From contig NZ_CP034448.1 of NCBI RefSeq assembly GCF_003952465.1, forward strand, positions 1,178,001-1,242,000: 64,000 nucleotides of DNA, in the 5' to 3' direction. Under the pieces are notes generated by a model. That model had not been told where the DNA came from. It saw only the letters and a list, made by a program, of their open reading frames with translations, and ran no database searches. This document shows positions 7,362 through 15,406 of this stretch, piece after piece (positions within the stretch are counted from its first letter, which is position 1; the number at the start of each line of letters is the position of its first letter). Position numbers and translations under genes: made by a program. Origin of the DNA: Mesorhizobium sp. M1B.F.Ca.ET.045.04.1.1 (GTDB lineage: Bacteria; Pseudomonadota; Alphaproteobacteria; Rhizobiales; Rhizobiaceae).

Positions 7362-8243
7362 TCAATCCCCCAGCGGCAGCTTTGGGTCGTCGACCTTCAG
7401 CGTGTTCACGCTCTGCTTGATGCGGCGCAGGTTCTCCAGCACTTTCGGCCCGCGCGATTCAGCCACCGCGGTGGCGATCATGTCGAGGATGGCAAGAAGC
7501 GCGTAACGCGACGAGGTCGGCTTGTAGATGTTGCCGTCCTCGAAAGGCTGCAGAAGGATCACCGTGTCGGCGACCTTGGCCAGTGACGAATCCGGCGCGG
7601 TGACGGCGACGGTGGCGGCGCCATATTGCTGGGCGACCTCGACGGCCTCGATCACCGAACGCGCGAAGCCGGAGACCGAGAAGGCGACCAGCGTCGTTTC
7701 CGGCGTCGCGACGGCGGCATACATGCGCTGGAGCTGGCCGTCGGTCTGGGCGAGCGCCGACAGGCCGAGCCGGAACAGCCGGTTCTGCATCTCGGTCGCC
7801 ATCATCGAGGAAATGCCGCCGGAGCCGATGCAAAGCACATTGCCGGAGCCGGCGATGCGGGCGGCGACGTCCATCAACGTCGTCATATCGAGATTCTCGC
7901 TGGCGCGCTGGATGGCGGCGATCGCCGCTTCGGTGATGGCCGAAGCAATGCGCTGCTCGCGCGCGTCGCGGCTCAGCGGCTCCGGCGACAGATACTGACC
8001 GCCGATGGCGATCGCCTGCGCCAGATAGAACTTGAAGTCGCGCAGGCCCTCGCAGCCGAGATTGCGGCAGAAGCGGGTCACCGTCGGCTCGCTGACGCCG
8101 ACCCTCGCGGCAATCTCCGAGATCGCCGCCTTGGAGGCGAAATCGAGATCGGAAAGCACGAGGCCGGCCAGCCGACGGTCCGACTTGGTGCCGTCCTGCG
8201 ACATCAGTTGCAGGCGGGTGATGATGTCGGCCGGCGTCTTCAT
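7362..8243 (-). CDS. RpiR/MurR family transcriptional regulator
   Basis: A 293-residue protein with an N-terminal helix-turn-helix (AAISEIAARVGVSEPTVTRFCRNLGCEGLRDFK, residues about 38-70). A C-terminal SIS sugar-phosphate-binding domain follows (IAGSGNVLCIGSGGISSMMATEMQNRL, and later VAFSVSGFARSVIEAVEVAQQYGAATVAVT). RpiR regulators sense phosphosugars and control sugar catabolism. Its stop-to-start arrangement with the MalK-type ATPase (4-nt overlap at 8240-8243) and its position in a divergent sugar ABC locus make it the likely local regulator, probably acting in the 10081-10253 intergenic region. Confidence 0.92.
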   Translation of the reverse strand: MKTPADIITRLQLMSQDGTKSDRRLAGLVLSDLDFASKAAISEIAARVGVSEPTVTRFCRNLGCEGLRDFKFYLAQAIAIGGQYLSPEPLSRDAREQRIASAITEAAIAAIQRASENLDMTTLMDVAARIAGSGNVLCIGSGGISSMMATEMQNRLFRLGLSALAQTDGQLQRMYAAVATPETTLVAFSVSGFARSVIEAVEVAQQYGAATVAVTAPDSSLAKVADTVILLQPFEDGNIYKPTSSRYALLAILDMIATAVAESRGPKVLENLRRIKQSVNTLKVDDPKLPLGD

Positions 8244-9313
8244 AGGGGGAGGCCGGTCGCCTTGTCGAAGAGATGGATGTTGCGCGGGTCGACGCTCACC
8301 GGCAGCCGGTCGCCCGGCTTCACCTGCAGCCGGTCGCGGAACACGGCGCGCACACTCTCACCGCCGACCGAGCCGTAGACATGGGTTTCGGAGCCGGTCG
8401 GTTCGACGACATCGACGTCGATCGCGATCGCGTCGTCGGCGGCGCCGATGACGAAATGCTCGGGGCGGATGCCGGCTTCGACCGTGTCGGCGCCTGACGC
8501 GGCCTTGGTCGTTAGCGCCAGGCGGCCGCCGCCGCTGGTCTCGAACCAGGACTTGGCCCCGACGGTCTTCAGCGCGCCGGAGACAAAACTCATCGACGGC
8601 GAGCCGATGAAGCCGGCGACGAATTTGTTGGCCGGCCGGTCATAGAGCTCCAGCGGCCGTCCAACCTGCTGGATGCGGCCGCGATCCATCACCACGATGC
8701 GGTCGGCCATGGTCATGGCCTCGATCTGGTCGTGGGTGACGTAGACGATGGTCGATCTCAGCCGCTGATGCAGGGCCTTGATCTCGGTGCGCATCTGCAC
8801 GCGCAGCTGCGCGTCGAGGTTGGAGAGCGGCTCGTCGAACAGGAAGACGGAAGGCTCGCGCACGATGGCGCGGCCCATGGCGACGCGCTGGCGCTGGCCC
8901 CCTGACAATTGCCGTGGATAGCGGTCGAGGTAGGAGAAGAGGTTCAGCACGCCGGAAGCCTTCTTCACCTTGTCGTCGATCGCCGCGCGGCTTTCACCCC
9001 GGATTTTCGGACCGAAGCCGATATTGTCGGCGGCTTTCAGATGCGGGAACAGCGCGTAGGATTGGAAGACCATGGCGATGTTGCGCTTCTGCGGCGGCAG
9101 GTCGTTGGCTCTCAAGCCGCCGATCACGAGGTCGCCGGAGGTGATCGTCTCCAGCCCGGCCAGCATACGCAGCAAGGTCGACTTGCCGCAGCCGGACGGG
9201 CCGACCAGCACGACGAACTCGCCGCTCTTGATCTCGAGGTTGATGTCCTCGAGGATTTTGTGCTGGCCGAAGGATTTCGACAGGTTGCGAAACAGGACAT
9301 CGGTCATGGTCAC
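8240..9313 (-). CDS. Sugar ABC transporter ATPase, MalK/UgpC type
   Basis: A protein of about 357 residues with Walker A GPSGCGKST, the signature LSGGQRQRVAMGRA, Walker B VFLFDEPLSNLD, a switch histidine (VTHDQ), and a C-terminal TOBE-type extension (residues about 240-357) as in CUT1 carbohydrate importers. It energises the binding-protein/permease set encoded on the opposite strand. The GTG at 9313 overlaps the SDR stop by 4 nt (GTGA), implying translational coupling; an ATG two codons later (9307) is the alternative start. Confidence 0.93.
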   Translation of the reverse strand: MTMTDVLFRNLSKSFGQHKILEDINLEIKSGEFVVLVGPSGCGKSTLLRMLAGLETITSGDLVIGGLRANDLPPQKRNIAMVFQSYALFPHLKAADNIGFGPKIRGESRAAIDDKVKKASGVLNLFSYLDRYPRQLSGGQRQRVAMGRAIVREPSVFLFDEPLSNLDAQLRVQMRTEIKALHQRLRSTIVYVTHDQIEAMTMADRIVVMDRGRIQQVGRPLELYDRPANKFVAGFIGSPSMSFVSGALKTVGAKSWFETSGGGRLALTTKAASGADTVEAGIRPEHFVIGAADDAIAIDVDVVEPTGSETHVYGSVGGESVRAVFRDRLQVKPGDRLPVSVDPRNIHLFDKATGLPL

Positions 9314-10080
9314 GCTCCCAAGATGTCGTCGATGAAAGGCAGGTAGCCGGCCGTCAGTCCGGCGTCCACCGGCACCACCGCGCCTGTTATGCCGGACGCC
9401 CGGTCGGAGGCAAGGAAGGCGACCGCTTCCGCCACTTCCGAAGCATTGACGATGCGTCCCAGTGGGTAGAGCCGCTTCAATCGGCCGAGGATTTCCGGGT
9501 CCTTGGCCAGGCGATGGTCCCAGGCGGCGGTGCGGATCGAGCCCGGACAGACGACATTGGCGCGCACGCCGCTGCGGCCGAGCTCGACGGCGATCGACTT
9601 GGCGTAGGCGTTGATGCCGGCCTTGGCGGCGGCATAGGCCGGGTTGCCGAAATGCGCGATGGCGTTGACCGAGGAGATGAAGACGACGCTGCCCGCGCCG
9701 CGCCCCGCCATCGCCTTGATCAGCGGGTCGGCGAAAGTCATCACCCCGGTGAGATTGAGGTCGAGCTCCTGCTCGATCCTGTCCGCCGTCAGCGCATCAA
9801 GCGTCTCCGCGCGCGTCCAGCCGGCATTGTTGATCAGAATGTCGGGGACGCCGTCCTTGTCGAGCAGGGCAGGGATCGCCGCTTCGATCGAAGCCCGGTC
9901 GAGCAGGTCGAAGACGTGGCGCGAGGCGATCAAGGGGCTCTCCAGCGCCTCGGCCGACTGGTCGCAGCCGACGATGCGCGCACCACGTTCGGCCATAAGC
10001 GCCACGATCGCCGAGCCGAGACCACCGCCGGCGCCGGTGACGACAATTGTCTTGCCCCCGAAATCGGCCTTTGACACCAC
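9310..10080 (-). CDS. SDR family oxidoreductase
   Basis: A 256-residue classical short-chain dehydrogenase. It has the Rossmann motif TGAGGGLG near residue 15, NNAG near residue 85, a catalytic Ser-Tyr-Lys set (SSVNAIAHFGNPAYAAAKAG), and PG...I/T after the active site. It probably oxidises or reduces a sugar or polyol brought in by the neighbouring transporter, using NAD(P). The start is one of two adjacent GTG codons (10080 or 10077) about ten bases after GGAGGAG. It is first in a leftward operon with the ATPase and RpiR genes. Confidence 0.9.
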   Translation of the reverse strand: MVSKADFGGKTIVVTGAGGGLGSAIVALMAERGARIVGCDQSAEALESPLIASRHVFDLLDRASIEAAIPALLDKDGVPDILINNAGWTRAETLDALTADRIEQELDLNLTGVMTFADPLIKAMAGRGAGSVVFISSVNAIAHFGNPAYAAAKAGINAYAKSIAVELGRSGVRANVVCPGSIRTAAWDHRLAKDPEILGRLKRLYPLGRIVNASEVAEAVAFLASDRASGITGAVVPVDAGLTAGYLPFIDDILGA

Positions 10081-10253
10081 GATGCGCGCTCCTCCGCCAC
10101 GTCAGATAGCGACAGAACGCTACTCAACGAAATGTAATTAAGCAACATGATAAACTGCTTGCATCGCGGAAAACCCTCGATAATGTAGGAAAGTCACATA
10201 AATCCTGCGCCTACAAGGGCCAGGCGCGAATGCGCATCATGGGAGGAAATCAG
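10081..10253. promoter_or_regulatory. Divergent control region of the sugar-uptake locus
   Basis: This 173-nt interval separates the leftward SDR-ATPase-rpiR operon from the rightward binding-protein gene, so both promoters must lie here. It is AT-richer than its surroundings. It contains an imperfect inverted repeat AAGCA (10140-10144)/TGCTT (10156-10160) next to ATGTAATTA (10132-10140), which are plausible RpiR target elements. No consensus operator could be assigned with certainty. Confidence 0.4.
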
Positions 10254-11483
10254 ATGAGCCTTGCGAAATGGACTGTCGGCCTGTTGGCCGGGATGAGCAT
10301 GCTGGCGCTGGCAGCGCCCGCCGATGCGGGCGAGGTGCGCGTCACCGTCGCCGAGTACAGCGCCAAGACCGGCCCCTATTTCGAAGCGGTGAAGAAGGAA
10401 TTCGAGGCGGCGAACCCAGGCATCACGATCAAGTACGAGGTCGTGCCTTGGGACGTGCTCTTGCAGAAGCTCACCACCGACATCACCGCCGGCACCAATG
10501 CGGACCTTTCGATTATCGGCACGCGCTGGCTGATCGACTTCGTGCAGCAGGACGTCGCCGAGCCGCTCGACAGCTACATCACGCCCGAATTCAAGGACCG
10601 CTTCATCGACACCTTCCTGCAGCCCTCGATCATGGGCGGCCACACCTACGGCCTGCCGATCGCCGCCTCGGCGCGCGCCATGTACTACAACAAGGAGCTG
10701 TTCGAGAAAGCCGGCATCGCCAAGCCGCCGGCCACCTGGACCGAGCTGCAGGAGGACGCGCGCAAGATCAAGGGGGTCGGCGCCTTCGGCTTCGGCCTGC
10801 AGGGCAAGGAGATCGAGACCGACGTCTATTACTACTATGCGATGTGGTCGCAGGGCACCGAGATCCTCAACAAGGACGGCACATCTGGCCTCAGCACGCC
10901 GGGCGCGCTCGAGGCGGCCAAGCTTTACAAGTCGATGATCGACGAGGGCCTGACGGAGCCGGGCGTGACCTCCAACAACCGCGAGGACGTGCAGAACCTG
11001 TTCAAGCAGGGCAAGGTCGGCATGATGATCACCGCGCCCTTCCTGTCCAACCAGATCAAGGAAGAAGCGCCGAAGCTGAAATACGGCGTCGCCGCGATTC
11101 CCGCCGGACCGACCGGCGCGCGCGGCACCTATGGCGTGACCGACTCCATCATCATGTTCAAGAACTCCAAGAACAAGGACGAGGCCTGGAAGCTGCTCGA
11201 TTTCCTGTTCACCAAGGAGCAGCGCGCCAAGTTCACGCAGGGCGAAGGCTTCCTGCCGGTGAACAAGGAAGAGGCGAAGATGGACTATTACGTCAACAAT
11301 GCCGACCTCGCCGCCTTCACCGCTCTGCTGCCTGACGCCCGCTTCGCGCCGGTCATCCCGGGCTGGGAGGAAATCGCCCAGATCACCTCGGACGCCATGC
11401 AGAAGATCTACCTCGGCAGCGCCGAGCCGGAAGCCGCCTTGAAGGAGGCGGCAGACAAGGCCAATGGCGTGCTGAAGAAATAG
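10254..11483 (+). CDS. Sugar ABC transporter substrate-binding protein
   Basis: A 409-residue periplasmic binding protein. GGAGGAAATCAG directly precedes the ATG at 10254, which is preferred over the upstream ATG at 10230. A Sec signal ends near APADAGE. The mature chain has the family-1 pattern: VTVAEYSAKTGPYFEAVKKEFEAANPGITIKYEVVPW at the start, then AMYYNKELFEKAGI and VGMMITAPF. The ligand is probably a carbohydrate because the ATPase and permeases are CUT1 type; its identity is unknown. A strong hairpin after the stop fits the usual higher expression of the binding protein. Confidence 0.93.
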   Translation: MSLAKWTVGLLAGMSMLALAAPADAGEVRVTVAEYSAKTGPYFEAVKKEFEAANPGITIKYEVVPWDVLLQKLTTDITAGTNADLSIIGTRWLIDFVQQDVAEPLDSYITPEFKDRFIDTFLQPSIMGGHTYGLPIAASARAMYYNKELFEKAGIAKPPATWTELQEDARKIKGVGAFGFGLQGKEIETDVYYYYAMWSQGTEILNKDGTSGLSTPGALEAAKLYKSMIDEGLTEPGVTSNNREDVQNLFKQGKVGMMITAPFLSNQIKEEAPKLKYGVAAIPAGPTGARGTYGVTDSIIMFKNSKNKDEAWKLLDFLFTKEQRAKFTQGEGFLPVNKEEAKMDYYVNNADLAAFTALLPDARFAPVIPGWEEIAQITSDAMQKIYLGSAEPEAALKEAADKANGVLKK

Positions 11484-11502
11484 GGCGTATCTCCCTGCGC
11501 CC

Positions 11503-11541
11503 GTGGCGCGCCTCACCCGTCGGGGCGCGCCACATCTTTTC
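11503..11541 (+). terminator. Hairpin after the binding-protein gene
   Basis: A perfect 10-bp stem, GTGGCGCGCC/GGCGCGCCAC, with an 11-nt loop is followed by ATCTTTTC. It begins 20 nt after the stop. It is likely a partial terminator that lowers permease expression relative to the binding protein. Confidence 0.75.
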
Positions 11542-11595
11542 TCGGTCTTCAGCAGAAAGACAGAATCGTCGATGTCAGCGCCGCCCCAGTCAGCC

Positions 11596-11791
11596 TCCTT
11601 CCTCTCCCTCCGGAGGGGGGAGAGGTGGCTCGGCGAAGCCGAGACGGAGTGGGGGAACCACCTGGCAACCGCTGCGAACGGACGTACGAAGGGCACTAGG
11701 CGCAAGCATCGCCTCGCCTTGCGCCCAAGGGGTCGACCCCCACTCCGTCGAGCTTCGCTCGACACCTCTCCCCCGATCGACGGGGGAGAGG
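11596..11791. repeat. Intergenic palindromic repeat, family D, copy 1
   Basis: The outer parts form hairpins of CTCTCCCTCCGG...GGGGGAGAGG and CCTCTCCCCCGATCGACGGGGGAGAGG. Inner elements include GGCTCGGCGAAGCCGAG and CGAGCTTCGCTCG next to the matching CGGAGTGGGGG/CCCCCACTCCG pair, so the element is palindromic as a whole. It occupies the centre of the 439-nt gap between the binding protein and first permease, inside what should be one operon. A related element is at 41294-41415. Confidence 0.8.
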
Positions 11792-11922
11792 AAGGGCCCT
11801 CTTCCGCAGCTGCTGTGGAGGACGGGCAGGCAGGTGAGGGGCGGCGCAGACGCCAGTGAGGAATGCAAAAACCTGAAGCAATCGCCTAGGAAGAACGAGA
11901 GCCAAGCTAGCAAGCCAGCGAA

Positions 11923-12864
11923 ATGCGGGGACGTGCCTTGAGCACCAATGCCACTGCCACTGCTATCTACCCGCAACACGGTGCAAGTCAGCCGATGCAA
12001 AGCCGTATCCTGCCCTATCTGCTGACTTTGCCCAGCCTGCTGCTCGCGGCGGTGGTGATCTTCTGGCCGGTCTGGGATCTCGTGCAGATCTCGACGCATG
12101 ACGTCAATCGCTTTGGCCAGCTGCGCGACTTCAGCGGCCTGGCTAATTTCTGGGCGCTCGCCGCCGATCCTGACTTTGTCGCCGCGCTCTGGCGTACCGG
12201 CCTATGGACCGTGCTTGTGGTCGGCGGCGCGCTGCTCTTGTCGATCCCCGTGGCAATCATCCTCAATACCGACTTCCACGGCCGCGGCCTTGCCCGCGTC
12301 ATCATCATGCTGCCCTGGGCGGTGTCGCTCACCATGACCGCGGTGGTCTGGCGCTGGGCGCTCAACGGCGAGAGCGGCATGCTGAACTCGGCGCTGATGA
12401 AGCTCGGGCTGATCAGCCAGAACATCCAGTGGCTGGCGAGCGCCGAGACCGCGTTCCCGATGCAGGTGCTGATCGGCATACTGGTGACGGTGCCGTTCAC
12501 CACCACGATCTTCCTCGGCGGCCTGTCCTCGATCCCCGACGACCTCTACGAGGCGGCCGCGCTTGAGGGCGCAACGCCGTTCCAGCAGTTCCGCGAGATC
12601 ACCTTTCCGTTGCTGAAACCCTTCATCAACATCGCGATCGTGCTCAACACCATCTATGTGTTCAACTCCTTCCCGATCATCTGGGTGATGACGCAAGGCG
12701 GGCCGGCGAACTCAACCGACATATTGGTGACGCATCTCTACAAGCTCGCCTTCCGCATCGGCAAACTCGGCGAGGCCTCGGCCGTGTCGCTGGTGATGTT
12801 CGTCATCCTGCTCGTCTTCACCATGATCTATGTGCGGCTCGCCATGCGGGAGCAGCGCGCATGA
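11923..12864 (+). CDS. Sugar ABC transporter permease, MalF type
   Basis: Up to 313 residues with about six transmembrane segments. The cytoplasmic EAA loop [24 protein letters not shown] contacts the ATPase. The start is uncertain: ATG 11923 has no ribosome site, a TTG at 11938 follows GGGGACGTGCC, and the conserved part begins at ATG 11995 ([13 protein letters not shown]). The gene overlaps the next permease by 4 nt (ATGA). Confidence 0.9.
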   Translation: MRGRALSTNATATAIYPQHGASQPMQSRILPYLLTLPSLLLAAVVIFWPVWDLVQISTHDVNRFGQLRDFSGLANFWALAADPDFVAALWRTGLWTVLVVGGALLLSIPVAIILNTDFHGRGLARVIIMLPWAVSLTMTAVVWRWALNGESGMLNSALMKLGLISQNIQWLASAETAFPMQVLIGILVTVPFTTTIFLGGLSSIPDDLYEAAALEGATPFQQFREITFPLLKPFINIAIVLNTIYVFNSFPIIWVMTQGGPANSTDILVTHLYKLAFRIGKLGEASAVSLVMFVILLVFTMIYVRLAMREQRA

Positions 12865-13688
12865 GGAACGGCAAGCTCAAACGCACGATCATCGCCTGGC
12901 TGCTGCTCGCGCCATTGATCGTGGTGACGATCTTCCCCTTCGCGGTGATGTTCCTGACAGCGGTCAAGCCGCGGCCGGAAGTGCTGACACCCACCTGGTG
13001 GCCGAGCGAGTTCCGCTGGTCGAATTTCGCCGACATGTGGGTGGCGACAGGCTTCGGCCAGGCGCTTCTCAACTCGCTCTACGTCTCGGCGCTGGCGACA
13101 ATCGGCGCCATCCTGATCTCGGTGCCGGCGGCCTACGCGATGTCGCGCTTTCGTTTTGCCGGCTACGGCGCCTTCCGCCAATTCCTTTTGATCTCGCAGA
13201 TGATCTCGCCGATCGTGCTGGTGCTCGGCCTGTTCAGGTTGATGGCCGCCTGGGGCCTGGTCGAGAGCACGACGGCGCTCGGCTTCATCTACATGGCCTT
13301 CAACGTCGCGTTCACCGTCTGGATGCTGCAGAGCTATTTCGACACCATCCCGCGCGATCTCGAGGAGGCGGCTTGGATGGAAGGCGCCGGCCGCTGGCTG
13401 ACCTTGCGCAAGGTGTTCCTGCCGCTCTGTCTGCCGGCGATCGCGGTGACGGCGATCTTCACCTTCATCAATGCCTGGAACGAGTTCGTGGTGGCGCTGA
13501 CCATGCTGCGCAGCCAGGAAAGCTACACGCTGCCGATCCAGGTTTTCTCGCTGGTCGCCGGCCGCTATACGATCGAATGGCACCATGTCATGGCGGCGAC
13601 GCTGCTCGCTACCCTGCCGGTAGCCATCCTCTTCATCTGGCTGCAGCGCTATCTCGTCCGGGGCCTGGCGCTCGGGGCCGTCAAATAG
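12861..13688 (+). CDS. Sugar ABC transporter permease, MalG type
   Basis: A 275-residue membrane protein with six predicted transmembrane segments and the EAA motif [22 protein letters not shown]. It pairs with the upstream MalF-type permease to form the channel. Its ATG lies within the last codons of that gene, indicating coupled translation. Confidence 0.92.
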   Translation: MRNGKLKRTIIAWLLLAPLIVVTIFPFAVMFLTAVKPRPEVLTPTWWPSEFRWSNFADMWVATGFGQALLNSLYVSALATIGAILISVPAAYAMSRFRFAGYGAFRQFLLISQMISPIVLVLGLFRLMAAWGLVESTTALGFIYMAFNVAFTVWMLQSYFDTIPRDLEEAAWMEGAGRWLTLRKVFLPLCLPAIAVTAIFTFINAWNEFVVALTMLRSQESYTLPIQVFSLVAGRYTIEWHHVMAATLLATLPVAILFIWLQRYLVRGLALGAVK

Positions 13689-13696
13689 CAATTCCA

Positions 13697-13740
13697 GCAA
13701 TTCCAGGAAAAGTGTGCAGCGGTTTTCCGCCCGGAATTGC
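13697..13740. repeat. Short intergenic palindrome, family F
   Basis: Arms GCAATTCC (13697-13704) and GGAATTGC (13733-13740) flank AGTGTGCAGCGGTTTTCCGC. It sits between the second permease and the M81 gene. I recall similar elements as frequent in Mesorhizobium intergenic DNA; that is from memory, not from a search. Confidence 0.6.
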
Positions 13741-13766
13741 GAAAAACAGAAGTCCACGGAGTTTTG

Positions 13767-15242
13767 ATGCGCATCTTCACCGCCTCGCTGGCGACGGAAA
13801 CCAACACCTTCTCGCCGGTGCCGACCGACCGGGCTTCGTTCGAGATGGCCTTCTATGCCGGGCCGGGCAAGCATCCGGAGACGCCGACGCTGTGCTCTTC
13901 GCCGATCGTGGCGCTGCGCCGGCGCGCGGCAGAGGAGGGCCTGACCGTCATCGAAGGCACCGCGACCTGGGCGGAGCCCGGCGGCCTCGTTCAAAGGCAG
14001 ACTTACGAGGCGCTGCGTGACGAGATCCTCGGCCAGCTGAAGGAGGCCTTGCCTGTCGATGCCGTCATCCTCGGCCTGCATGGCGCGATGGTGGCGCAAG
14101 GCTATGACGATTGCGAAGGCGATCTGCTGGAGCGTGTGCGCGCAATCGTCGGGCCGAAAGTGGTGATCGCCTCGGAGTTCGATCCGCACAGCCATCTGAC
14201 GCCGAAGCGCGTGGCTGCATCCGACATCATGGCCTATTTCCTCGAATTCCCTCACACCGATTTCTACGAACGCGGCGAGCATGTGGTCGAGCTCGGCCTT
14301 GCCGCGGCGCGCGGCGAGATCAAGCCGGTCATCTCGACCTTCGACTGCCGCATGATCCAGGTGCTGCCGACCAGCCGCGAGCCGATGCGTTCCTTCGTCG
14401 ACAAAATAAAGGCGCTGCACGGCAAGGACGGCGTGCTGTCGGTCTCGATCATCCACGGCTTCATGGCCGCCGACGTGCCGGAGATGGGCACGCGCATCCT
14501 GGTCATCACCGACAATGACAAGGAAAAGGGCGACAAGCTCGCCGAGACGCTGGGACGTGAGCTCTACGCCTTGCGCGAAAAGACGGCGATGACGATGCTT
14601 TCCGCCTCTGCCGGCATAGAGCGGGCGCTTGCCGTGCGCGCCGAGCACAAGGACAAGCCGGCGGTGATCGCCGACATCTGGGACAATCCGGGCGGCGGCG
14701 TGCCGGGCGACGGCACCATCGTGCTGCGCGAGCTTTTGGCGCGCGGCATCAAGAGCGTCGGCGTGGCGACGATCTGGGATCCGATCGCGGTGACGTTTTG
14801 TCAGGCTGCCGGCGAGGGCGCCGTCATCGACCTGCGCTTCGGCGGCAAGGCCGGGCCCCAGGCCGGCGAGCCGATCGACGCACGCGTCACCGTGCTGAAG
14901 GCGGTCAGCGAGGGCTGGCAAAGTTTCGGACCGAGCCGCGTGACGCTCGGGCCGTCGGCGGTGGTTCGCATCGAAGGCACGGAGGTCGACGTCATCTTGA
15001 ACACCAACCGCACGCAGACCTTCGAGCCGGACATTTTTTCCAACATCGGCATCGATCCGCTGGCGAAGGACATCCTGCTGGTCAAATCGACCAACCATTT
15101 CTACGCCGGCTTCGCGCCGATCGCCGCCGAGATCGTCTATGTCGCGGCGCCGAGTTCTTATCCGAGCAATCCGGCGGTCACGGATTACAGGAAGTTGAAG
15201 CGGCCGATATGGCCGAGGGTGAAGGATCCGTGGCGCTTATAA
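13767..15242 (+). CDS. M81 family (MlrC-like) metallohydrolase
   Basis: A 491-residue protein; the ATG at 13767 follows CGGAG and begins the conserved MRIFTASLATETNTFSP. The N-terminal M81 domain includes ILGLHGAMVAQGYDDCEGDLL and IASEFDPHSHLT, with the Asp and His expected to bind zinc. The MlrC C-terminal domain starts around IADIWDNPGGGVPGDGT. The family is named after MlrC, which hydrolyses linearised microcystin, but most members have unknown amide or peptide substrates. Its place at the end of a sugar ABC operon instead of a peptide one suggests a substrate with both sugar-like and amide features; this is inference. Confidence 0.88.
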   Translation: MRIFTASLATETNTFSPVPTDRASFEMAFYAGPGKHPETPTLCSSPIVALRRRAAEEGLTVIEGTATWAEPGGLVQRQTYEALRDEILGQLKEALPVDAVILGLHGAMVAQGYDDCEGDLLERVRAIVGPKVVIASEFDPHSHLTPKRVAASDIMAYFLEFPHTDFYERGEHVVELGLAAARGEIKPVISTFDCRMIQVLPTSREPMRSFVDKIKALHGKDGVLSVSIIHGFMAADVPEMGTRILVITDNDKEKGDKLAETLGRELYALREKTAMTMLSASAGIERALAVRAEHKDKPAVIADIWDNPGGGVPGDGTIVLRELLARGIKSVGVATIWDPIAVTFCQAAGEGAVIDLRFGGKAGPQAGEPIDARVTVLKAVSEGWQSFGPSRVTLGPSAVVRIEGTEVDVILNTNRTQTFEPDIFSNIGIDPLAKDILLVKSTNHFYAGFAPIAAEIVYVAAPSSYPSNPAVTDYRKLKRPIWPRVKDPWRL

Positions 15243-15400
15243 TCTCCCCCCTTGAGGGGGAGATGTCGCCGAAGGCGACAGAGGGGGTCGCCTCAACTGC
15301 CGCGACGCCCTAATGGTGGCGAAGGAGAACGTCGGCGCTTCACGCGCAACGACCCCCTCTGGCCGCTACGCGGCCATCTCCCCCTCGAGGGGGGAGATTA
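15241..15400. repeat. Intergenic palindromic repeat, family B, copy 1
   Basis: Ends are AATCTCCCCCCTTGAGGGGGAGAT and CATCTCCCCCTCGAGGGGGGAGAT in mirrored form. Inner hairpins GTCGCCGAAGGCGAC and GGCCGCTACGCGGCC sit beside AGAGGGGGTC/GACCCCCTCT. It lies between two convergent genes, begins at the M81 stop codon and ends 7 nt before the M3 peptidase stop. Other copies are at 21869, 27974 and 29821. Confidence 0.85.
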
Positions 15401-15406
15401 CCGGCG

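Noticed and set aside
12828..15098. 756-codon open frame on the minus strand
   Set aside because: It is antisense to the second permease and M81 genes, both clearly coding by motif, and reads as low-complexity His/Arg/Asp-rich sequence.
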